Source of the DNA: Clostridia bacterium
GTDB taxonomy: Bacteria > Bacillota > Clostridia > UMGS1883 > UMGS1540
Direction of reading: 5' to 3'
Length of the DNA: 64,000 nt
NCBI GenBank assembly: GCA_017436645.1
Contig: JAFSCR010000001.1
Coordinates: forward strand, 62,001-126,000
Position numbers and translations under genes: made by a program. The notes beneath the pieces are model-generated. The model had not been told where the DNA came from. It made no database searches and worked only from the letters and a program-made list of their open reading frames with translations. Positions 8,523 through 17,895 of the stretch are shown here, piece after piece (the first letter of the stretch is position 1; every line of letters begins with the position of its first letter).

Positions 8523-9559
8523 ACTTCAATGAAGCGCTTTTCATCGCTGGAGCGATATGCCGCTTCCGTAATTTTCTGCACGAAAATGGCTTCCGCCGCC
8601 GGAACGGGAGATGCAGTATGATTTAAAATTGCATCGCCGAAGCGCTCTACTTCCTTCGTATACATATTGCCTGTGGGAACGTTTACTTCCATGGGCACAA
8701 TCTCGATGCGTTCCTGACTAGGGTCATAGCCCTTGGAATCATCACTTCGAAATACCTGCAGAGTGCCCACTTCTTCCTGACCCAAAGTGCCATCTGCACG
8801 GATGCTGCCTTTTGTGCCGTAAATTTCAATTTTACCGGTTACGGCATCGTCGGGGATATTGAAGTTTGCTTCAACAACACAAAGTGCATTGTTATCCATT
8901 TTCATAAGGAGGGTTGCACTGTCATCCACGGAGTAATGGAAGGTCTGGGTCTCGCAGAACGCTGCAATCTCTTTTGCACGAAGGCCGGTAATATCCTGCA
9001 CAAGGTCGATACAGTGTACGCCCATATCAATCAGTGCCCCGCCGCCGGATTTTGCCTTGTCCTGCCGCCATGCACCCGGAATATCCGGATACCAGCAGCA
9101 AAACTGGGAACGGACGGATACAATGTCGCCGATTACGCCTTCTTTTATAAGGCGCTTTGCTTCTTCATGGTAGGCATGGAAGCGCATCATAAAGCCGATA
9201 GAAAGCCTTACGCCTTTTTTATCACAATAATCGCTGATTTCCTCAGCCTCTGCGCTCGTCATTCCCATAGGTTTTTCGAGCAAAATGTGCTTGCCACGGT
9301 CTGCGGCGGCAAATACCTGTTCTTTATGACAGAATACAGGTGTTGCAATATACACCGCATCAATTTCGTCTAAGGCGAGCATTTCCTCTAAATTTGAAAA
9401 AGCATACTTTGCGCCAAACTGCGCTTTGCATTCTTCTGCAAAAACGGCATTTGTATCCATAACGGCTACAAGCTCTGCATTTTTGGCAAGCACAAGACCG
9501 GGCATTGTTCTCCGTCTTGCAATGCCGCCGCAACCAATAATTCCCCAACGAATTTTCAT
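8519..9559 (-). CDS. Gfo/Idh/MocA family oxidoreductase
   Basis: NAD(P)-dependent dehydrogenase of the glucose-fructose oxidoreductase / inositol dehydrogenase family, 346 residues. The N-terminal Rossmann domain shows GCGGIA at residues 9-14, and the conserved EKPMGMT (catalytic Lys of the EKP motif) lies near residue 95. The C-terminal half carries the GGGALIDMGVHCIDL segment typical of the family, with the conserved His. The substrate, probably a sugar or inositol derivative, is not determined by sequence. It sits between an SGNH esterase gene (16 bases upstream) and an ABC exporter gene (4-base overlap), suggesting one transcript. Confidence 0.88.
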   Translation of the reverse strand: MKIRWGIIGCGGIARRRTMPGLVLAKNAELVAVMDTNAVFAEECKAQFGAKYAFSNLEEMLALDEIDAVYIATPVFCHKEQVFAAADRGKHILLEKPMGMTSAEAEEISDYCDKKGVRLSIGFMMRFHAYHEEAKRLIKEGVIGDIVSVRSQFCCWYPDIPGAWRQDKAKSGGGALIDMGVHCIDLVQDITGLRAKEIAAFCETQTFHYSVDDSATLLMKMDNNALCVVEANFNIPDDAVTGKIEIYGTKGSIRADGTLGQEEVGTLQVFRSDDSKGYDPSQERIEIVPMEVNVPTGNMYTKEVERFGDAILNHTASPVPAAEAIFVQKITEAAYRSSDEKRFIEV

Positions 9560-9575
9560 AACTGTTTCCTCTTTT

Positions 9576-10610
9576 CTATACTTCTTTTTTTATTATTTTA
9601 TATAAGTTTTCTGCGTAGTGACGGAAGCCTTCGTCATTGGGATGGAGGCGAAGATCCCCATAAAAGTTCTCATCGTGGGGAACAAGCTCCATGCCATCAA
9701 CAATCGTTACATTTTCAAGGTCTTCCACCGCCTCACGGATAAACGTTTCTGCGGTTTTAAAAGGTCCACACGCCGTATCCTCGTCCTTATCTTTTCGCCA
9801 GACAGGGGTAATGGCAAAAATCTTTACGCCCGGGTAGTTATCCCGAAGGTTTTTATAAAACGCCTTGCAGTCTTCTTTGAACACTTCCCTCTCGCTGCCG
9901 CTCCAGTCATTGGTGCCGTAGGCAACGGTGATAAAATCAGGCGTAAAATTATCCTTCAGCGCAGCAAGTTCCGGTTTAAACCGTTCGCCGCCGATGGCTT
10001 TATTCACTTCTTCCGCGCCGAGTGCCTCGCAAAGCCTTGCCGGATAGCGGTTTGACGGACGAAGTGCATCATAGCCGTGGGTAATGGAGTCCCCAAAGAC
10101 AAGTGCTTTCTTTTCGGGTTTTACGGCTTCTACAAAAGCGCCGTCATCCACCTCCATTTCCGAAAGAAAAACTTGGGTAGACCATGGAAGGTGCACGCAT
10201 ACGGTTTTCTCGCCCTTGCCCAAAGAAAAATCTTTAAAATATATGCCTGGATTTTGAGAAAATCTCGCATCCTCCTGATCAAGAAATGCAAACTTTTTGG
10301 GAAGCGTCTGTTCTCCAATATTATCAAGGTATCCGACCGGTTTTCCGTCACAGAAAACATCCACCGAAAAATACCAGCGGGATACGCTTTCTACCGTCTC
10401 CAGTTTCAGGAAAAGCCTTTCGCTGTCGGTTTTAAAAGAAAGCTTTACACCTGCAGGCGAAAGTGATTTTATGTAAAAATTCTCACTCGTGCGTGCATAC
10501 CAATCGCTTTGTTCTTTCGTAAAGCGGTGAAATGCAAGTCCCTTTTCCGTTTCTTCAAAGCGGACGGCGCCGGTAGTAATTTCTTTAATTTGTTCTATGC
10601 TGAGTTTCAA
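9576..10610 (-). CDS. SGNH/GDSL-type esterase with N-terminal beta domain
   Basis: Two-domain hydrolase of 344 residues. Residues ~1-160 look like a beta-sandwich (CE2-like ancillary domain), and residues ~165-344 are the SGNH hydrolase. Catalytic blocks visible are GDSI with the nucleophile Ser (173-176), the block III GTND near 236, and D319 with H323 in DLRLHP. No signal peptide is present, so it should act inside the cell, perhaps deacetylating a glycan or glycoside. It leads the run with the oxidoreductase and ABC exporter, and a sigma-A promoter is predicted just upstream. Confidence 0.82.
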   Translation of the reverse strand: MKLSIEQIKEITTGAVRFEETEKGLAFHRFTKEQSDWYARTSENFYIKSLSPAGVKLSFKTDSERLFLKLETVESVSRWYFSVDVFCDGKPVGYLDNIGEQTLPKKFAFLDQEDARFSQNPGIYFKDFSLGKGEKTVCVHLPWSTQVFLSEMEVDDGAFVEAVKPEKKALVFGDSITHGYDALRPSNRYPARLCEALGAEEVNKAIGGERFKPELAALKDNFTPDFITVAYGTNDWSGSEREVFKEDCKAFYKNLRDNYPGVKIFAITPVWRKDKDEDTACGPFKTAETFIREAVEDLENVTIVDGMELVPHDENFYGDLRLHPNDEGFRHYAENLYKIIKKEV

Positions 10611-10637
10611 TTTGTTCCCTTCTTTCTCTTAACCGCA

Positions 10638-10666
10638 ATTATAACAAATCAAGCTAAAAATAGCAA
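10638..10666 (-). promoter_or_regulatory. Predicted sigma-A promoter before the SGNH esterase gene
   Basis: On the minus strand TTGCTA (10666-10661), a 17-base spacer and TATAAT (10643-10638). It lies about 30 bases before the start codon and directly after the stop of the upstream HAD gene. Confidence 0.6.
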
Positions 10667-10669
10667 TAC

Positions 10670-11461
10670 TTACTTTACAATTGTTTCATAAATTTCACGG
10701 ATGTTTTTATAGATAAGGTCCGGCTTTGTCTGGCTTTTCTCTACGTCCTCCATAGTCCCTTCACCGGAAAGCACAAACACACTCGTAACCCCTGCATTTT
10801 TGCCGCAGGCAATATCCGTATAGAGCCTGTCCCCGAAAATAGCAGTTTCTTCTTTGGTAAATCCTGTTTTTTCCATGGCAAGAAGTGCCATCTCCGGCTG
10901 GGGTTTGCCGATAAACTTCGGCCTTCTTTTGGTGGCGTTATAAAGCATTTCAGAAACGGACCCGCAGTCCGGCACAAAACCGTACCAGGTGGGGCAAACA
11001 AGGTCAGGGTTTGTGGCAATGTAGTCCACCCCTTCCCCTAAAAGAATACAGGCGTCCTCCAGTTTTTTAAAGGAAAGTTCCGTATCAAAGCCCATTAAAA
11101 GACAATCAATGCCTTCCTCCCGCTCTGTTACAACGGGAAGACCGCCTTCCCGAAGCTGAGAAACAAAAGACGCCGTGCCGAGGGCATATATTTTTTTATA
11201 TTCTTTATTCTGAAGATATAAAACCGTGGCATTGGTGGAAGTTAGAAAATCTTCCGCCTCTGTGTCAATGCCAAGACTTCCCAGTTTTTCAATATATTTA
11301 TCCACACTTTTTGAGGAGTTATTGGTCAGGAACATATACCTGCCGCCTATGGATTTTACGTAATTTAAAAAATCCACGGTACCGTCAAAGAGCATATCGT
11401 CAAGATAAATGGTCCCGTCCATATCAAGAAGAAATAATTTTTTCTTTTTCAAATCGTGCAT
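10670..11461 (-). CDS. HAD-superfamily phosphatase, subfamily IIA
   Basis: 263-residue haloacid dehalogenase-type phosphatase of the NagD / p-nitrophenylphosphatase group. Motif I DMDGT is at residues 13-17 (nucleophile and acid/base Asp), motif II LTNNSS near 45, and motif III/IV as IFGDRLYTDIACGKNAG near 207. The large C2-type cap between motifs II and III defines class IIA. These enzymes dephosphorylate small sugar or nucleoside phosphates; the physiological substrate is not assignable. It is preceded by the DUF6320 gene with a 12-base gap. Confidence 0.87.
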   Translation of the reverse strand: MHDLKKKKLFLLDMDGTIYLDDMLFDGTVDFLNYVKSIGGRYMFLTNNSSKSVDKYIEKLGSLGIDTEAEDFLTSTNATVLYLQNKEYKKIYALGTASFVSQLREGGLPVVTEREEGIDCLLMGFDTELSFKKLEDACILLGEGVDYIATNPDLVCPTWYGFVPDCGSVSEMLYNATKRRPKFIGKPQPEMALLAMEKTGFTKEETAIFGDRLYTDIACGKNAGVTSVFVLSGEGTMEDVEKSQTKPDLIYKNIREIYETIVK

Positions 11462-11473
11462 ACTTTTCTCCTT

Positions 11474-12130
11474 TTATCTGTGTAATTTTTTCTTCCATTC
11501 TGCCCAGAACTGTTTGCGGAATGTAAACAGAATGGCGAGAGTTGTTACAAACGAAAACACCGAAAGCAGAATAAGCGGCCAGCCAATAGGCAAAATGTCT
11601 GCCATGGCAAGGGAAATGGCAACAAATGAAAAAACGGCTATCCCGAGCATGGGTAAAAACTGTGCCTTGAAGCGGCGAAATGCGGAAAAATAGAGTACGG
11701 CAGATGCGCAAAATGCCGCAAACAAAACTAGGGGAATCACAATTTCTCTCGCCCATGTGCCGGATTTTGTGGCATATTCAATCCATTGGAGCAGAATAGA
11801 GATTGCAAAGCTACCCAGTACAATACGGCGAATCAGGCTTATCTCTGCCGTTTCCCACGAAAGAAACAAAACCTGCACTAAAAATGCGCTGAGCACCACG
11901 TACACGCTCCACGGCACACCGCCTAAAAGACAGTTTATGAAAACGGTCACCGCCGTTCCGAGCCATAAAAGGTAAACGAGAAGCTTCCGCCAGAAAAAAA
12001 GTGTTTTTCTTGTCTTACATTTCGGATAGAATGCATCGGCTGGGTTTACATTTTCCTGCCCAAGGCCGCAAATGGGGCATTTTGCAAAGCCATCCCCGAT
12101 TCTCGTTTTACAAGCAGGACATGATTTCAT
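11474..12130 (-). CDS. DUF6320 membrane protein with N-terminal zinc ribbon
   Basis: 218 residues. The N-terminus has a zinc-ribbon pattern, CPAC at 4-7 and CPIC near 18-21. It is followed by about five or six transmembrane segments and a basic C-terminus. This matches the DUF6320 family, whose genes often sit beside the acyltransferase-like gene seen here; the two genes overlap by 4 bases (ATGA). The likely setting is a membrane-bound partner of that enzyme, but no biochemical function is known to me. Confidence 0.7.
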   Translation of the reverse strand: MKSCPACKTRIGDGFAKCPICGLGQENVNPADAFYPKCKTRKTLFFWRKLLVYLLWLGTAVTVFINCLLGGVPWSVYVVLSAFLVQVLFLSWETAEISLIRRIVLGSFAISILLQWIEYATKSGTWAREIVIPLVLFAAFCASAVLYFSAFRRFKAQFLPMLGIAVFSFVAISLAMADILPIGWPLILLSVFSFVTTLAILFTFRKQFWAEWKKKLHR

Positions 12131-13593
12131 CTTGCCACCCCCTCAATATAAAACGGAACCGCTGCATCAGAAAGGCTCTTTGCCATGCTTTCCTGAAAAC
12201 GGCTTTCATAAAGTGCATCTGTTACAGTCAAAACCGCCGTTTCTTTGTAGGATACCAACGTACATTTTATGTTTTGCTTACTTGTTCTACCGAGAACAAA
12301 ATCGAAAAATCGAACATGTTCGCCGAAATCTTCCGTCATATTGCCGAGGTTTGACAAAGTTGCCGACAAGGTGCTTTCCCCAAGTACACCGTACACTTTC
12401 TTAAGCACATATCCCTTAAGACCAAGAGGCAAAATTTTTACAAGGGGACTTGTTGCCATCTGGTTTGCAGAGTGCATCATACGAGCGAGAGATTCCGGCG
12501 TAGTCTGCTCCTCGAGCTGTTTTTTCGTTTCCCCAAGAATTTCCGCCCGGTCCCTCATTCCATAGGGTGTACTGATTACGGCATAAAGGGAAAAATTCCG
12601 AAGTGACTGCGACGGATAAAACCGGCGCATATTGACAGGCACCTGTACCGAAATCCGTTCTTTATCTCCTGCCATTTCAGCCGTATCCTGCACGGCTTTT
12701 ATAATGCAGCTTGTTAAAAATGTGGTCACGGTCGCATCCTCACGCTTTGCTGCCGAGATAAGCTTATCCGTGGGCATGATATAGTGGAGAATCCGTGCTT
12801 CTTTTCTTTTTTTGATTCCCTTCCCCGGCTGGAGGGCCATGGGCTGGAGAAAGCCTGTGCCTTTTTTCTGTTTTTCGGCACGGAGAAATGCATTTTCAGT
12901 CTCCTCCTCATGGGGAGGCTCGGAAAGTGACGGCAGGTTTTCTGCCACGTTATGCCCCAGAAGACGCAGGTACTCTTTTACAAGACTTTTTAAAAAGGTC
13001 ATGGCGCCGGTGCCGTCGGTCAGGACATGAAAAATCTCAAGTGAAATTCTGTTTTTGTAGTACAGCACCTGAAAGCACGGCGTCCTGTTGCCGCCTAAAA
13101 AGATAGACGAGCAGGGCGGATTTTTCTCCGGTTGCACCGAAAATCTCGTGCGAACTGCATCAAAATAGTGCCAGAACACGCCACGTTTTATGGTGGTGGC
13201 GAAAAGCGGAAACCGCTTTAAAACCGAAAGGAGTGCTACCTGCAATATTGCCGGCTCCACCGCCTCCTTCATATAGGCGGACACTCGAAACATGGTCTGT
13301 TTTGTATGGGTCATGGAAAGGGGATACACTTTGGCGGCACTATCGAGCGGATACCAAAGATAGGGCGAAGCAGGCCGATAAAAATCGCCCAAAATATCTG
13401 CTCCCACCCTTTCTTCTATTTCAGCCTCACTGAGTCCCTTCTCCGTATACAAGGCAAAAAGGCGCAAAAAATCCTCTTTCAGCGCCTTCATTTCCTTTTT
13501 TGGAAGTTTTACCCGATATAGAATCCGATGCAAAAATGCTTCACATTTCTGCATGTCTGCGGGGGCGGTTGCCCCCTTCTTTTTTTTACTCAT
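12127..13593 (-). CDS. Alcohol acetyltransferase/condensation-type acyltransferase
   Basis: 488-residue member of the CoA-dependent acyltransferase (condensation domain) superfamily, closest to the alcohol acetyltransferase family. The catalytic HxxxDG motif is present as HVLTDG at residues 189-194. A short helical N-terminal extension of about 80 residues precedes the acyltransferase fold. No signal peptide is seen. The alcohol or amine acceptor is unknown. It is translationally linked to both neighbours: its ATG overlaps the stop of the phosphoribosyltransferase gene and its stop overlaps the ATG of the DUF6320 gene. Confidence 0.72.
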   Translation of the reverse strand: MSKKKKGATAPADMQKCEAFLHRILYRVKLPKKEMKALKEDFLRLFALYTEKGLSEAEIEERVGADILGDFYRPASPYLWYPLDSAAKVYPLSMTHTKQTMFRVSAYMKEAVEPAILQVALLSVLKRFPLFATTIKRGVFWHYFDAVRTRFSVQPEKNPPCSSIFLGGNRTPCFQVLYYKNRISLEIFHVLTDGTGAMTFLKSLVKEYLRLLGHNVAENLPSLSEPPHEEETENAFLRAEKQKKGTGFLQPMALQPGKGIKKRKEARILHYIMPTDKLISAAKREDATVTTFLTSCIIKAVQDTAEMAGDKERISVQVPVNMRRFYPSQSLRNFSLYAVISTPYGMRDRAEILGETKKQLEEQTTPESLARMMHSANQMATSPLVKILPLGLKGYVLKKVYGVLGESTLSATLSNLGNMTEDFGEHVRFFDFVLGRTSKQNIKCTLVSYKETAVLTVTDALYESRFQESMAKSLSDAAVPFYIEGVAR

Positions 13594-14141
13594 GCTATTG
13601 GATTTCCTTTGCCGTCAAAAAGCGGCAGTTTTTCGAGGAATAAAATATCATTTCTTTCCGTAGCATCGCCTTCGGCAAGGACGGCCATTTTACCGATTGT
13701 CTTTCCGCCGGCCGTTTCCACAAGCTTTTCCACAACGGCGAGGGATGCGCCTGTTGAGATAACATCGTCGACAATAAGAACCCGTTTGCCTTCCATGGTT
13801 TCCCGTTCTTTTTTGCCAAAGCACAGGGTCTGTACGCCTTTTGTGGTGATGGACTGGACTTCTACGGTTGTAACATCTTCCATATAGAGCTTTGCGCCTT
13901 TTCTTGCCACTACATACGGCTTTCCGCTTTGCCGTGCCATCTCATAGCACAGCGGAATCCCCTTGGATTCTGCTGTGACCAGCACGTCAAACTCAGGTGC
14001 CATTTCAAGGAGTGCAGCGGCAGAAGCAACTGTCAGTTCCACATCGCCGAACATAACGAATGCGCCGATATAAAGATTTTCATTCAAGGGGCAAAGGGGA
14101 AGATCCCGCTCCAGCCCTGCGATTTTCATTGTGTATTTCAT
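13590..14141 (-). CDS. Phosphoribosyltransferase, adenine-type fold
   Basis: Type I phosphoribosyltransferase, 183 residues from the ATG at 14141. That start has GAGGG six bases upstream and lies just after the pheT stop; a longer frame would overlap pheT. The PRPP loop VLIVDDVISTGAS is at about 121-133, and a second substrate loop with VVARKGAKLYM is near 77-87. The layout resembles adenine phosphoribosyltransferase, but the sequence is diverged and the base specificity is open. It sits directly downstream of pheST in the same direction and could be transcribed from the T-box promoter. Confidence 0.78.
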   Translation of the reverse strand: MKYTMKIAGLERDLPLCPLNENLYIGAFVMFGDVELTVASAAALLEMAPEFDVLVTAESKGIPLCYEMARQSGKPYVVARKGAKLYMEDVTTVEVQSITTKGVQTLCFGKKERETMEGKRVLIVDDVISTGASLAVVEKLVETAGGKTIGKMAVLAEGDATERNDILFLEKLPLFDGKGNPIA

Positions 14142-14148
14142 ACTACCC

Positions 14149-16545
14149 TCAGCGCAATACTGCGCCCAGCTCCTTTTCAAGTGTTTTCAGAATTCTATCT
14201 GTAATTTTCGTAACAGCATTGTCGTCAAGCGCCTTTTCCCCGGCACGAAGGGTTACGGTGTATGCCATACTCTTTTTGCCTTCCCCGATTTGCTTACCAC
14301 GGAAAATATCGAAAAGACGGATGTCAATGACATTTTTGGATGCCCTTCGGATGGTTTCTTCAATTTCGCCGCAGGTAATGCCTTCATCACAGACGAATGC
14401 AAAGTCACGCACAACGTCCGGATTTTTGGGAAGGGGTGCATATTTCATGCCGGAAGAGAACTTCTTTTTCAGTTCTTCATAACTGATTTCTGCCACAAAT
14501 GCATCTTTCCCAAGGGAAATATCTTCGCAAACCTCATAGGAAAGCTTACCCATATAACCGATTACCGTATCACCGCAGAGAATTTCAGCCGTCATGCCCG
14601 GGTGGAGGAAGGATTTTTCGGCCTTGCGGTAGGTAAAGCTCAAGTTAAATTCATCCGCAAGACCTTCCACAATACCCTTTACACGGAAGAAATCTTCCCC
14701 GTCTCCGTAGGCACCGATTGCAATGGTTTTGTTTTCCGAAGGAAGCTTCACAAGCGGAAATTCGTCTGCAATATAGACATTGGCAAGTTCGAAGAATCTA
14801 CCCTTGTCGTTCCCGTTTTTGAAGTTTTTCACCATGATGTTTATGATATTGGGTACTAATGTAGTACACATAATGGAATAGTTTTCGCTGATGGGGTTAT
14901 CAATGCGGATGGCGTTTCTGAGGACGTCTTCCTTAGGAAGGCGCAGCATATCCAATTCTTTCACGGAATAGAAGCTGAAAGTTACCGTTTCAAAAGCGCC
15001 CTGCTTTGTAAGCGCATTCTTTGCCTTCAGTTCCATTTTCTGTGCGAGGGATAAGCCGCCGTTTGTAACAGCCGCAAAAGAGAGGAGCTGTGGTTTAATA
15101 TGCTCATAGCCGTAAAGACGGATAACTTCTTCGGCAAGGTCTTCATAGCCGAACACATCTTCTCTGTAAAGGGGTGCTGTAACGGTTAAATTTTCCCCTT
15201 CTGTTTCCACTTCGAAAGCAAGACTTCTGAGAATGGAAACGATTTTTTCATTCGGCACGGTAATGCCGAGCACTTTATTGATTTTCGCATAAGTGGTTTT
15301 GATAACGGTAGGCACAAGCGCCTTTGCCGCTACTTCAAAACCTGTTTCCGACACGGTACCGCAGTCAAGCTCTTCAATCAGGTGAAGTGCACGTTTCATT
15401 GCCATCTGCGTTGTGTATTCATCCACACCTTTGCAGAACTTTGCGCTGGAATCAGAGGACTGGCCGAGGCTTCTGGAAGTCTTACGGACGCTGTCTCTTG
15501 CAAATTTTGCCGATTCAAACACGATATCCTTGGTGCTTTCCTTGATTTCGCTGTTAAGACCGCCCATAATACCGGCAAGTGCTACGGGACGGGTACTGTC
15601 ACAGATAACAAGGTTATTTTCGTTTAAGGTAAATTCCTTTTCATCAAGTGTGGTGATTTTTTCACCGTTTTTCGCTCTGCGGACATCAATGGTCTTGCCG
15701 CCGAGATCGGAAAGGTCAAAGGCGTGCATAGGCTGACCCAGTTCCATTAAAACAAAGTTGGTAATATCAACGATATTGCTGATGGCGTTAATGCCGACAA
15801 GGGCTAACCGTTTCCGCATCCAAAGGGGTGCTTTTTCGATTTTAACGTCCTTTACATAATGGGCAATATAGCGGGGGCAAAGGTCGGGTGCGCCGACTTT
15901 GACGGTGATTTCATCATCGTTTGCCGCTTTGTGTGCCGTATATGCAAGGGAAGGTTCTTTCAGGGGTTTATCGAGGATTGCCGCAATTTCTCTTGCAAGA
16001 CCTAAAATTGACTGGCAGTCAGGACGGTTTGCGGTAATGGAAATATCAAACACGTAATCGTCAAGGCCTACAACCTTTCGGATATCTTCCCCGATGGGTG
16101 TGTCTTCCGGAAGAATCAAAATGCCGTAAACGTCGGCACCTTCGTACCAGTCGCCCGTAATGCCGAGTTCCTCGCCCGAGCAGAGCATACCATTTGACTC
16201 TACGCCGCGGAGCTTACCCTTTTTGATTTTTATACCACCCGAGAGGGTGGAGCCGTCAAGCGCAACGGGCACTTTGGCCCCTTCAAACACGTTCTGGGCG
16301 CCTGTAACAATCTGAATGTCACGCCCCCACGCATCGCCGCAATCGAGGCGGCAAATCTGGAGATGGTCCGAATCCTGATGCTTTTCAATGTGGGTAATCT
16401 GACCGACTACACACTTTGAAACCTCCGCACCAAGATAAATAAGTTCTTCTACTTCAAAGCCTGCGGAAAACAGTTTTTCCTGAAGGCTTTCTGCAGATAT
16501 ATCAATTTCAACGTAATCACGAAGCCAGCTGAGTGGTGCTTTCAT
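14149..16545 (-). CDS. pheT: Phenylalanyl-tRNA synthetase beta subunit
   Basis: Beta chain of the alpha2beta2 PheRS that charges tRNA-Phe. It is 798 residues, the normal bacterial length. Order of domains: N-terminal tRNA-binding EMAP-like domain (about 40-150, with the HxxADHLxxC-like HQDSDHLQIC), the B3/B4 editing domain (about 200-370), the B5 domain, the catalytic-like core, and a C-terminal anticodon-binding FDX-ACB domain. The start follows GGGGGAT. Only 11 bases separate it from pheS, and expression is controlled by the T-box ahead of pheS. Confidence 0.97.
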   Translation of the reverse strand: MKAPLSWLRDYVEIDISAESLQEKLFSAGFEVEELIYLGAEVSKCVVGQITHIEKHQDSDHLQICRLDCGDAWGRDIQIVTGAQNVFEGAKVPVALDGSTLSGGIKIKKGKLRGVESNGMLCSGEELGITGDWYEGADVYGILILPEDTPIGEDIRKVVGLDDYVFDISITANRPDCQSILGLAREIAAILDKPLKEPSLAYTAHKAANDDEITVKVGAPDLCPRYIAHYVKDVKIEKAPLWMRKRLALVGINAISNIVDITNFVLMELGQPMHAFDLSDLGGKTIDVRRAKNGEKITTLDEKEFTLNENNLVICDSTRPVALAGIMGGLNSEIKESTKDIVFESAKFARDSVRKTSRSLGQSSDSSAKFCKGVDEYTTQMAMKRALHLIEELDCGTVSETGFEVAAKALVPTVIKTTYAKINKVLGITVPNEKIVSILRSLAFEVETEGENLTVTAPLYREDVFGYEDLAEEVIRLYGYEHIKPQLLSFAAVTNGGLSLAQKMELKAKNALTKQGAFETVTFSFYSVKELDMLRLPKEDVLRNAIRIDNPISENYSIMCTTLVPNIINIMVKNFKNGNDKGRFFELANVYIADEFPLVKLPSENKTIAIGAYGDGEDFFRVKGIVEGLADEFNLSFTYRKAEKSFLHPGMTAEILCGDTVIGYMGKLSYEVCEDISLGKDAFVAEISYEELKKKFSSGMKYAPLPKNPDVVRDFAFVCDEGITCGEIEETIRRASKNVIDIRLFDIFRGKQIGEGKKSMAYTVTLRAGEKALDDNAVTKITDRILKTLEKELGAVLR

Positions 16546-16556
16546 TTTTATCCCCC

Positions 16557-17588
16557 CTATTTCACTTCTTGTCTAAACTGACGGAGTGTTCTGATATCAT
16601 TATCAAACAGAATATGAATGTTATTGATGCCGTATTTGAGCATGGCAATTCTGTCAATACCGATACCGAATGCTAGGCCGGAATATTCTTCCGGATCAAT
16701 GCCGCAGTTTTCAAGAACAACACGGTTTACAATGCCGCCGCCGAGTACTTCAATCCAGCCGGTACCCTTACAGAGCTTACATCCCTTGCCGCCGCATTCG
16801 CAGCAGGTAACGTCAACCTCGACGCTGGGCTCTGTAAACGGGAAGAAAGAAGGACGGAGTCTCGTCTTTGTATCGGCAGAAAAGATTTTCTTTGCAAGAA
16901 GATCAAGCATGCCGTAAAGGTCACAAACGGAAATATTCTTATCCACAACAAGGCCTTCCATCTGGTGGAACATGGGCGAATGGGTGGCGTCATAGTCAGA
17001 GCGGAATACTCTGCCGGGACTGAGTACTTTAATGGGAGGCTTTTTCGCTTCCATGGTGCGGATCTGCCCGGGAGAAGTCTGTGTGCGGAGAAGGATTTTT
17101 TCAGTAATATAGAAAGTATCCTGCTCGGCTCTTGCCGGATGGTCCTCGGGAACATTCAGCGCCGTAAAGTTATAATAATCCGTTTCGATTTCCGGACCTT
17201 CGAACACATCAAAGCCCATACCCTGAAAAATGGAGATGATTTCATTTTTTGTAATGGTAACGGGGTGAAGGGCACCCGTTTCATTTTTTACAGAAGGCAT
17301 GGTAACGTCCACAGCTTCACTTGCATTTTTTGCCGCAAGGTCTGCTTTTTTAATGGCCTCATCCACCTCGTCAAACTTTGCCTCTGCCCATACTTTAAAT
17401 TCGTTTACGATTTTACCGAAGGCAGGTCTTTCCTCCGGCGGAATATTCTTCATTTCCTTCATAAGACCGGGAATTTCGCCGTTTCGGCTCAAAAACCGCT
17501 CACGAAGCTTTGCAAAACCTTCTCTGCCAAGGCTTACGGAAAGTTCCTCCGTAATGGTTTGCCGCATAAGTGCAATTTTCTCTTTCAT
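16557..17588 (-). CDS. pheS: Phenylalanyl-tRNA synthetase alpha subunit
   Basis: Catalytic alpha chain of PheRS, 343 residues. An N-terminal coiled coil (about 1-85) binds tRNA, followed by a class II synthetase core with motif 2 FHQMEGLVVD near residue 200 and motif 3 GLAFGIGIDRIAMLKYG near 310. A CxCGGxGCxxCxGTGW zinc-like knot in the core (near 265-280) is typical of this family. The ATG follows TAGGAGG. It is the first gene after the Phe T-box leader. Confidence 0.97.
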   Translation of the reverse strand: MKEKIALMRQTITEELSVSLGREGFAKLRERFLSRNGEIPGLMKEMKNIPPEERPAFGKIVNEFKVWAEAKFDEVDEAIKKADLAAKNASEAVDVTMPSVKNETGALHPVTITKNEIISIFQGMGFDVFEGPEIETDYYNFTALNVPEDHPARAEQDTFYITEKILLRTQTSPGQIRTMEAKKPPIKVLSPGRVFRSDYDATHSPMFHQMEGLVVDKNISVCDLYGMLDLLAKKIFSADTKTRLRPSFFPFTEPSVEVDVTCCECGGKGCKLCKGTGWIEVLGGGIVNRVVLENCGIDPEEYSGLAFGIGIDRIAMLKYGINNIHILFDNDIRTLRQFRQEVK

Positions 17589-17604
17589 ACGAACCTCCTA
17601 AAAA

Positions 17605-17850
17605 TAAAAAAATCGTCCCTATCCAAAAAGATAGGGACGATAAAATATCGCGGTACCACCCTAATTCCCGAATTTATCGGGCACTTCATTTAAAACGTAA
17701 CGTGTTTTCCCCGGCACACCCTACTCCTATTTCAGATGCACAGCTCCCGGGTGAACTTCGATAGATTTCCCTTTAAAACGCTTCCAGCCTACGACGTTTT
17801 TTCTCTCCGAAAGGTACCTTCTGCCTACTCTCCCGTTCATTGCTTTTTGG
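17605..17850 (-). promoter_or_regulatory. T-box riboswitch of pheST, UUC specifier
   Basis: The leader shows standard T-box parts on the minus strand. Stem I carries a specifier region GAAGTTCACC, where TTC (17755-17753) is a Phe codon. The conserved T-box AGGGTGGTACCGCG is at 17662-17649. It is followed by a terminator hairpin with an 11-base stem (ATCGTCCCTAT pairing with ATAGGGACGAT) and T7 at about 17641-17606. Uncharged tRNA-Phe would bind the specifier and T-box sequence, prevent terminator formation and raise pheST expression. The specifier agrees with the downstream genes. Confidence 0.95.
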
Positions 17851-17852
17851 CT

Positions 17853-17881
17853 ATTATATCATGAAAAGCTTATGTTTGCAA
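17853..17881 (-). promoter_or_regulatory. Sigma-A promoter of the pheST T-box leader
   Basis: On the minus strand TTGCAA (17881-17876), a 17-base spacer and TATAAT (17858-17853). Transcription would begin a few bases before the T-box stem I. The -35 overlaps the region just beyond the recA stop codon. Confidence 0.8.
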
Positions 17882-17895
17882 GCTTTTTCAGGATT

